Shown in pieces: positions 12,901 through 21,900 of a DNA stretch of 64,000 bases. A model generated the notes under the pieces. It had not been told where the DNA came from. It searched no databases and worked only from the letters and a program-made list of their open reading frames with translations. A program made the translations under genes and the position numbers. This stretch comes from Manis javanica. Its lineage: Eukaryota; Chordata; Mammalia; Pholidota; Manidae. How positions within the stretch are numbered: position 1 is the first letter of the stretch; each line of letters starts with the position of its first letter. The stretch spans positions 12,975,001 through 13,039,000 of the forward strand of contig NC_133161.1 in the NCBI RefSeq assembly GCF_040802235.1, written 5' to 3'.

Positions 12901-15900
12901 AGTGATTGAGAAAAACACAAAGGCTTCTCACTGTGCCTCCTCCAGTCCACAGGCCTCTTCTCTCCCTGCCGTGACCCCTCCCTGAATTTAGAGGTTACCT
13001 TGATCTCCTTTAGCCTCAGTCTCCTTAGCTATGAAATCCCAAAGAAGATGAACTCTGTCTCTGAGGTCTCTTGCAGGTCTAACATTCTGTGATCCTGTCC
13101 CTTCCCTGAAGCTAAAAATGCTTAAAGCACAGCTCTGAAAGGTGAGAGGACTCGTCAGCATGAGTACAGCATTCTTAGTTCATTAGCTGATTAAAGTGAG
13201 AGTTTCAAAGATGGCTGGAGTGGACAGTAGATGCCAGTGTCCACCACCTGTTCTCCAAGTCATATTTAGGAATGTAACAGCAACTGTGCTATAAAGGAAT
13301 GGGTTTCAGACACAAGGCCTCATTCAGGGAGTCCCTTCTCAGTATTTCTCTTAATTGACTCCCTCTAGTCACTTGGAAATGAAAGCCAGCAGTAAAACAT
13401 GTAACATCAAAAGTCCATCTCAACCATTGCTGTCTGCCTGCCTCCACCCCCTCCCTGCACAGTGTTTGGAACCATCACCACTATCCATTCTCAAAGCTTT
13501 CCATCATCTCAAACTTAGCTCTACGCATTTAGCAACAAGACCCCATTCTCCCTCTCCCCCAGGCCCTAGGAACCTCTGTTTTACTAGGTCTTAATAATTT
13601 GCCTATTCTAAATCCCTCACGTAGGGGGAACCATACAATATTTGTCTTCTTCTGTCTGGCTTATTTCACTTGCTAGCCGGTATCTTTTATTCCACTTCTT
13701 TTCTCCCTAAGTAAGCCAGGGCTAAGTGATTTTTTTCTAAATGGACTCAGGAAAGTTTTATGATAATGAAATTGTAGGTGCCTGATATCATGTCCAGAAA
13801 AGGAGCATTCCTCCATCCAGAACTAAGCTTCCTTGCAACTTTCCCTAAACAGAGTCCAGCTTAGAACCAGGGCTGGCGTTCCAAAGGCAGTGTAACACAT
13901 GAAATGCTGGGTGGGAGCCCGTGCCCTAAGAGGACACAGTACACTCTGGGAACCCACTGGCCCACACATCTGCCTTATCCTTACATTACCCATACTTCTA
14001 ACCAGCTTCTCAAGCTCCCTACCCCACGCATAGTTTTTAGAAGCAGCAGGTTAGAGTGAGCGGAGGGAGGAGCTGCCATGAGCAGGCTCCCGAGCCATGA
14101 GAAATGACTGCAAGGAGGAAGAGAAAGTCGACCCTCGCTCCCTGGGAAGGCCGCCAGCCGTCGCTGTCCTGCAGCGCAGTGGGGCCGGTGCTCACGGTGA
14201 CGGTCTCGGATACGCCACCCGTTCACCCAGCGAACTGAGCTGAACCCAGGCAAAGCACTGGGGGTAGTGATCAAATAAAGGCTACGCTATAATTATTTTT
14301 CATTAGGATTAGACTCACCACTTTGTTATTTTTTGAAGTTTTGAATCCTGGGTAAGGTTTAACTGTTCAGGAGTTTCCCTTGTGTGCAGCAGGGTACCAA
14401 AGAGACTACCCTGTCTTCCCTGATTACACCGAGGCGTTTGTACTTGGCTGGGAGAACTTGCGGGAGAGAACAAAGGAAAAGCTACAATGTTAGAATATAA
14501 GCATCTTCAGTAAGAGAATGAGCATCCATGACAAATGAGGCTGTAGTGGTTTTGGGGGGCAAGAGCATGGGGTAAAGGGATGGGAGTGAAAGATTTGGTT
14601 GAAGCCTTACAAGAATGTAGCTCACGTGTGAAGGCACACTAGCACAGATTAGCTAGGGCTTTATATTCGTTGCTGTAGCTGTATCTCAAAGCGTCACAGA
14701 CGCCCTGTATGCCTGATGTGTGCCTGGGTTGGTACTGTGAACCCTGATACACCTAAAACGCGCGTGATGCCTTTTCTGCCCAGCATGCCTTGGGGCTGGT
14801 TCCCCACACCCTCCCTGAAGCAGCCCTCCCCCCTTCTCTCCCCACTGCAGCACGCTGTCCAAGTGCTGCCATGCGATGGTGGCAGTCATCTACCCCTTCA
14901 CCTGGCAGCACACCTACATCCCTGTGCTGCCGCCCGCCATGATCGACATCGTGTGCTCGCCCACCCCCTTCCTCATCGGGCTGCTCACCAGCTCGCTGCC
15001 ACTGCTCAGGGAGCTGCCACTGGAGGAGGTGAGCTCCAGGATGTCCTGGGCCCTCCCTGGGGGGCGCAGGGGAGAAGTGCCAGCTCAGGCCCTGCTGCAA
15101 AGTGGTGTCCAGGGAGTGCGGGGATCTCATGGCTTTGTCTATGCAGAAGGCACCCCCAGGGCTGCCTCAGGTGACCCTCAGTGACTGCAAACTCATTTTC
15201 CCCTCTAAATGAACCTACTGGCATGAACACCCATTAGGAAGCAGCAGTCAACAACGTAACCAGATGTTAAAACACTTAATCCATAAATTGCCTTCTATTC
15301 TATCCTTCCTTCCCTCCCACCCCCAAGGCTGTGGGAAGAAAGCACACAAAGAGCTAACAATAACTGAAACTTATATTTAGATTAACAGCAAACAGGTCCT
15401 TTCTTGTGTCAGTTAAAAAGACAGCAACCAAAATGTGTTTCATGATCAAGTGCTGGGTGTTCAAGTTTGCATCCAAATGGAGAAAGCCCTACTCGGCATC
15501 TCTGCAGGTGCTGTCCCAGCCCCTTCCTCTAAGTAACCTCTGTTCCTGGGTGCTGAGAACTTCCAGCAGCCAGAGACGGAGCCCCAGGGGACTAAATGAC
15601 CATGCTCACTCCTGAACCCCAGTGCTGTGCCAGGCCCTGACATTCCACCCAGGGCCCCAGATGCGGCTCCTCTAATTGCCCAGGTTGTCCTGCAGTCACA
15701 TTAAATATTAAACAGTAGATTCAGGTCTTCCGGTGTGGGTTGTTTGTCCGGGTACCCTGTGGTCCCAAAAATCCTGAAGCGTGTTTGGGAAGGAAGGAGA
15801 GAGCTCCCTCAGCTCCTGGGCAGGGTCTCTGGACTGTGGTAGAGCCCATGTTTCCAGCTGGCATGGAAAACACGGAGACCATGCAGGGCCCCTGCTCCTC

Positions 15901-18900
15901 CATCCTAGCCAGGGGCCCACGCTGAGGCCCGAGTAGCAGCTCACTGCCAGGGTCACGCAGGCAAAGGCCCGGGGGTGAGCACCTCCCTTGGTTTTACGCC
16001 CTAAGTGCCTCCCTTGCCCTGCCCTGCTTCTGGCCCTTGGTCTCAGGCTCCCTTCGAGGAGGGAGGGGAGAGGTGCTGTACCCTGAAAGCCTTGACCGAG
16101 GAAAGCCCAACATTTGCAGCTTGACTGACTCTCCAGTCGAATCCATTCCTCTGGGTCTCTCTCTCTTTCTGTCCCATTAAGAGAAGTGACAAGGCCAAGT
16201 GGGTAGCTGGGAGGAAAGATGCAGAAGTCCTGGGGGTGGGGGGGTGGCAGAGTTTAGTGCAATGGGAAGAGGGGCCTCTAGTGTCTTCCCCCTGCTCAGC
16301 AATCTCCTTGTGAAAAGTCAGCCGTAGTGGCTCTACTGCAGCCAGTCTGGAAGCAGGGCAGGCAGTCCGGCCCATGGAACTCACATAGCCCAGCCTGCAG
16401 TCTCAGTGTTGAAAGCATGCAATTCTGGAAAGCCCTTGCCCGCCCCCCAACTCCCCTCTTCATAGTTTGTGGCTACTGTGGCAACCACAAACGGCCCGCC
16501 CCACCCCCACCCCAGCTGCCTCTCTTGGTGCCAAGAGGGAAGAAAGCTAAGAAACCATCACTGTATCCCAGAAACCTGATGACGTCATAGACCTCTTCCA
16601 CATCTTGCAGGTCCTCGTGGTTGACCTCGTCAACAATCGGTTCCTCAGACAGGTGAGTGAGAAGCCTGGCTTCACCCTGATGCTCTCTCTGTTTTCACCT
16701 CTTTGTTCTTTGGGACATAGATTTCCAGCTCCCGAAAGGTTCCTTAGTGGGACTGAGACTGCAAAACAGGCTGGCAGGCTTGGGCAACTGAGGGTAAGAC
16801 AGAAGGCAGGGGTCAAAGAGGACGGGTTTGGCAAAGGATCTGTTCCCATGTGTTTTGTCACAAAATGGATCTAACAGGATCTGTGTATAGGCTATAACTG
16901 TAAACATTTGTCTTTAACATGCTTTTAAAGAATATTTGATAAAAAAGTTCATGATATTCAGTAGAAAAAAAGGAGGGTGCAAAGTCATAGTATACATTAT
17001 ATTACAAATATAAATATATGCCTCTTAAAAAGATGAAAGGAGAACTCAGCAAAATATTAATGCTGGTTGTCTTGGAATGGGAGACTGAAAAGGAGACAGG
17101 TTATCAGTAATTTTAAATCCTTTTAAAATCTCACGTATTTTCTATAAAGATCATAAAGTACTTTCATTACCAGAGCAAGTAATACACATTTGTTTTCTTG
17201 TTTTCGCTGGCCAGAGAGGTCTGACTCCTATTGGATCTTGCAGAAAATCATTACAGAAAGCTTCCCAGGGCGCTCTGCTGGATTGCTTTTAAATTGGAGT
17301 TGCCACACTGCTGGGAAGTTCTGCCATGTTAATGTTTTGGGTTTTTTTTTTTAAATCGTCAGTTCCATCCACTTTCACTTCCCAAAGGCCCTCCGAGTAG
17401 GCCCTTCCCTGGGCCCTCCTGCTCAGAGGCCCAGATGGCAAAGCCAGCTTTGGACCATACTGGTCATCTGACCAGAGTGCCCTGATGAGCAGTAGCCACC
17501 CTCCAGGGTGAGGGCGGTGGGAAACACAGATGGAGTATCCCCCAGGTGCCAAGCACTGTCACAAGGCAATCGTATTTCATCTTTTCCCCCCAGCTCTATT
17601 GATGTATTATTGACATAGGACATATGCAGATTTATGACATACAACATGAGGATTTGATACACGTATGTACTATGAAATGATTGCCACAATAAGGTTAGTT
17701 AACACCTCCATCCCCTCACATGATTACCTTTTTTTTTGGTGGTGAGACTGTTCAGATTTACTCTCTTGGCAACTTTCAAGTATATAATACAGTGTTGTCA
17801 ACTATAGTCACTGTGCTGTCCACTAGAGCCCCAGAAATTATCTTATAACTGGAAGTTTGTACCCTTTGATCAACAGTCTCATCAATTTTCCTCACTCCTC
17901 AGCCCCTCGAAACCACCATTCTACTATTAGTTCAGGGCTTTTAGATTTTCATTAGAAGTGAGAAAATGCAGTATTTGTATCTCTCTGACTTATTTCACTT
18001 AGCATAATGCCCCCAGGGTGCATCCGTGTTATCACAAGAGGCAGGATTTCCTGCCTTTTTATAGCTAATATTCCATTGGGTATGTGTGAATGTGTATGTG
18101 TATTCCTATTATTTTTATCCATTCATCCATCAATGGACACATAAGTTTCCATGTCTTGGCTATTGTAAATAATGCAGCAGAGAATATGGGGGTGCAGATA
18201 TCTCTTCAAGGTAGTGATTTCACCCATACACAAAAGTAAATTCGAAATGGATCAAAGACCTGAATGTAAGTCATGAAACCATAAAACTCTTAGAAAAAAA
18301 CATAGGCAAAAATCTCTTAGACATAAATATGAGCAACTTCTTCATGAACATATCTCCATGGGCAAGGGAAACAAAAGCAAAAGCGAACAAGTGGGACTGT
18401 AACAAGCTGAAAAGCTTCTGTACAGCAAAGGACACCACCAATAGAACAAAAAGGCATCCTACACTATGGGAGAATATATTCATAAATGACAGATCCAATA
18501 AAGGGTTGACATCCAAAATATATAACGAGCTCATGTACCTCAACAAACAAAAAGCAAATAATCAGAGGAGCTGAACAGACAGTTCTCCAAAGAAGAAATT
18601 CAGATGGCCAACAGGCACATGAAAACATGCTCCACATTGCTAATCATCAGAGAAATGCAAATTAAAACCACAATGAGATATCACCTCACAGCAGTAAGGA
18701 TGGCTACCATCCAAAAGACAAACAACAACAAATGTTGGCGAGGTTGTGGAGAAAGGGGAACCCTCCTACACTGCTGGTGGGAATGTAAATTAGTTCAACC
18801 ATTGTGGAAAGCAGTATGGAGGTTCCTCAAAATGCTCAAAATAGACTTACCATTTGACCCAGGAATTCCACTCCTAGGATTTTATCCTAAGAATGCACCA

Positions 18901-21900
18901 CTCCAGTCTGAAAAAGACAGATGCACCCCTATGTTTATCGCAGCACTATTTACAATAGCCAAGAATTGGAAGCAACCTAAGTGTCCAGCAGTAGATGAAT
19001 GGATAAAGAAGATGTGGTACACATACACAATGGAATATTATTCAGCCATAAGAAGAAAACAAATCCTACCATTTGCAACAACATGGATGGAGCTAGAGGG
19101 TATTATGCTCAATGAAATAAGCCAGGTGAAGAAAGACAAGTATCAAATGATTTCCCTTATTTGTGGAGTATAAGAACAAAGAAAAAAACTGAAGGAACAA
19201 AACAGCAGCAGACTCACAGAACCCAAGAATGAACTAACAGTTACCAAAGGGAAAGGGACTAGAGAGGATGGGTGGGAAGGGAGGGACAAGGGGGAAAAAA
19301 AGGGTCATTACTATTAGCAGACATAATGTATTGGGGGGGTATGGGGGGAGCTGTACAACGCAGAAAAGACAAGTAGTGACTCTATACCATCTTACTATGC
19401 TGATGGACAGTGACTGTAATGGGGTGTGAGGGGGACTTGGTGATCGGGGGAGTCTAGTAAACATAATGTTCCTCATGTAAATGTAAGTTAATGATACCAA
19501 AAAAAAAAGGTAGTGATTTCATTTCCTTTGGATATATACCCAGAAGTGGGATTACTGGATCATATGATAGTTCTGTTTTTAACTTTTTACACCATAGTGT
19601 TTTCTATAGTGTCTGCTCCAAATAACATTCCCACCAACAGTGCACAGGGGTTCCCTTTCCTTTGTAGCTTCACCAGCTTGTTTTCTCTAGTCTTCTTAAT
19701 AATGGACAGGTTCTAACAGGTGTGAGACAATATCTCAGTGTAGTTTTGATTTGCATTTCCCAATGTTGAGCATCTTCTCATGTACCTATTGGCCATCTGT
19801 ATGTCTTCTTTGAAGAAATGTCTTTCCAAGTCCTTTGCCCATTTTTTAAATCGGTTTGTTTAGGGTTTTTTTGCTATTGAGTTTACATGAGTTCTTTATG
19901 TTTTTTGGATATGAACCCCTTACCAGTTATATGGTTTGCAGATATCTTCTCCCATTCCATAGATTGCCTTTTCATTTTGTTGATCATTTCTTTCACTGTG
20001 CAGAAGCTTTTTAGTTTGATGTAGTCACACTTGCTTATTTTTCTTTGGTTGCCTGTGCTTTTGATGTCATACCCAAAAAATCCTTGCCAAGAGCAATGTC
20101 AAGGAGCTTTTTCCCTAAGTTTTCTTCTAGTAGTTTCACAGTTTCTGTTCTTACATTTAAGTCTTTAATCTATCTTAAGTTCATTTTTGTGAGTGTTATA
20201 AGATAGGGGTCCAGTTTCATTCCTTTGCATGTGAATAGCCAGTCTTCCCAGCCCCGTTTCCCAATAATGGGAAAGAGACCATTGTTTCCTCCATTGAAAA
20301 TTCTTAGCTCCCTTGTTAAATATTAGTTGACTACATAGGCATGTGTCTATTTCTGGGCTCTCAATTCTGTTCCCTTAGTTGTGTGTCTGTATGCCAGTAC
20401 CATTCTGTCTTGATTATTATTGCTTGTAATACAGTTTGATACCAGGAATTGTGATGCCTCCAGCTTTGTTCTTCTTCAGCTAATTCATGGTCTTTTGTGA
20501 TTCCATACAAATTTCAGGATTGTTTCTTCTATTTCTGCAAAAAATGCCATTGAAATTTTGGTAGGGATTGTACTGAATCTATAGATAGCTTTGGGTAATG
20601 TGGATATTTTAACATAATAATTCTTCCAAACCATGAACATAGGATATCTTTCCACTTGGATATCTATTTCATCAATATCATGTATTGCATTTAATCTTCA
20701 CTATGAAGTAGATATTGATTTACAGCCCATTTTTTAAATGGGGAAATATGCTCACATAGCTTATGAAAAATGAAACCAAGATTCAAACATCAGACTTCTG
20801 TCTCTAAATCATGTTGCTTGTACTAAACCAGGAACTGTGCTAGGCCTGCCCTGTGGTGTCCCCAGGGTGTCCTGCTGGCCCGGATGCAGCTGCCATCCTC
20901 AGAAGCCCAGGGGCCATGACCCACCTGCTTTTCCTGCCTTACAGATGGATGATGAGGATTCCATTCTCCCCCGGAAGCTCCAGGTAGCCCTGGAACACAT
21001 TCTGGAACAAAGGAACGACCTGGCTAGTGACCAGGAGGAAGGGCCCCCAGACTGCAAGCATGGTAAGTGTTCAGCCACTTCCCAGACTGCATCTCTGCCC
21101 TCCACCATCACAGGCAGGGAACAAGTGTGCAGGGGCCACCCACTCCACATGGCAGTGGGTGGAGTAGGAAAATGGGTGAGAAGCATGAAAGGAGAGCGAG
21201 TGGGTGTGTAATCCCTTTATCTGCATCTCATTCTAACAGTGAATTATGGAAAAATTTTTCTGTCCTCCCCAGTTTTGGCCTTAAATACCTGTTTAAAGGG
21301 GGAAATAAATAACTTAGTCACTTTTGGTAACCTTTGCCATTGATAATTAAGATTGGCCACTGAGGGAGCTAACTACTTACTTGTAGAACTGATCCGCTTG
21401 TCCCAGAGGCTCGGCCTTCCGCCCTCACCGGGCCTGGCCCTTCCCCTCGTTGCGCAGGCCCTCAGTGCAGCCCCTTGAACGAAGTGGTGTCTGAAGCCTT
21501 TGTCCGCTTCTTCGTGGAGATCGTGGGCCACTACTCCCTGTTCCTGACGGTGGGTGAGCGCGAGGAGAGGACCCTGCAGCGCGAGGCCTTCCGCAAAGCT
21601 GTCTCCTCCAAGAGCCTCCGCCGTTTCCTGGAGGTCTTCATGGAGACCCAGACATTTCGAGGCTTCATACAGGAGCGGGAGCTGCGCCGGCAGGATGCCA
21701 AAGGTTAGGGGGTGTCTTCTGTGTTGGGGGCCAAGACAGCCAGGGATGCCCAGGCGCCCGGGGGCTGACGAGCAGGCAAACACCCAGGGCCAGCACAAAG
21801 GCGGGGGCAGTGCTGCAGCCTCCTCTGAGGAGTGTTCCTTCTCGCCACCTCTGAGCTGGCAGAAGTGTCCCAGTCCCCTGCCTGTCTCCCGGGCGGGCGG

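Noticed and set aside
18604..19173. 189-codon frame that could be taken for a host gene
   Set aside because: It is the end of L1 ORF2 in a 5'-truncated copy with target-site duplications.
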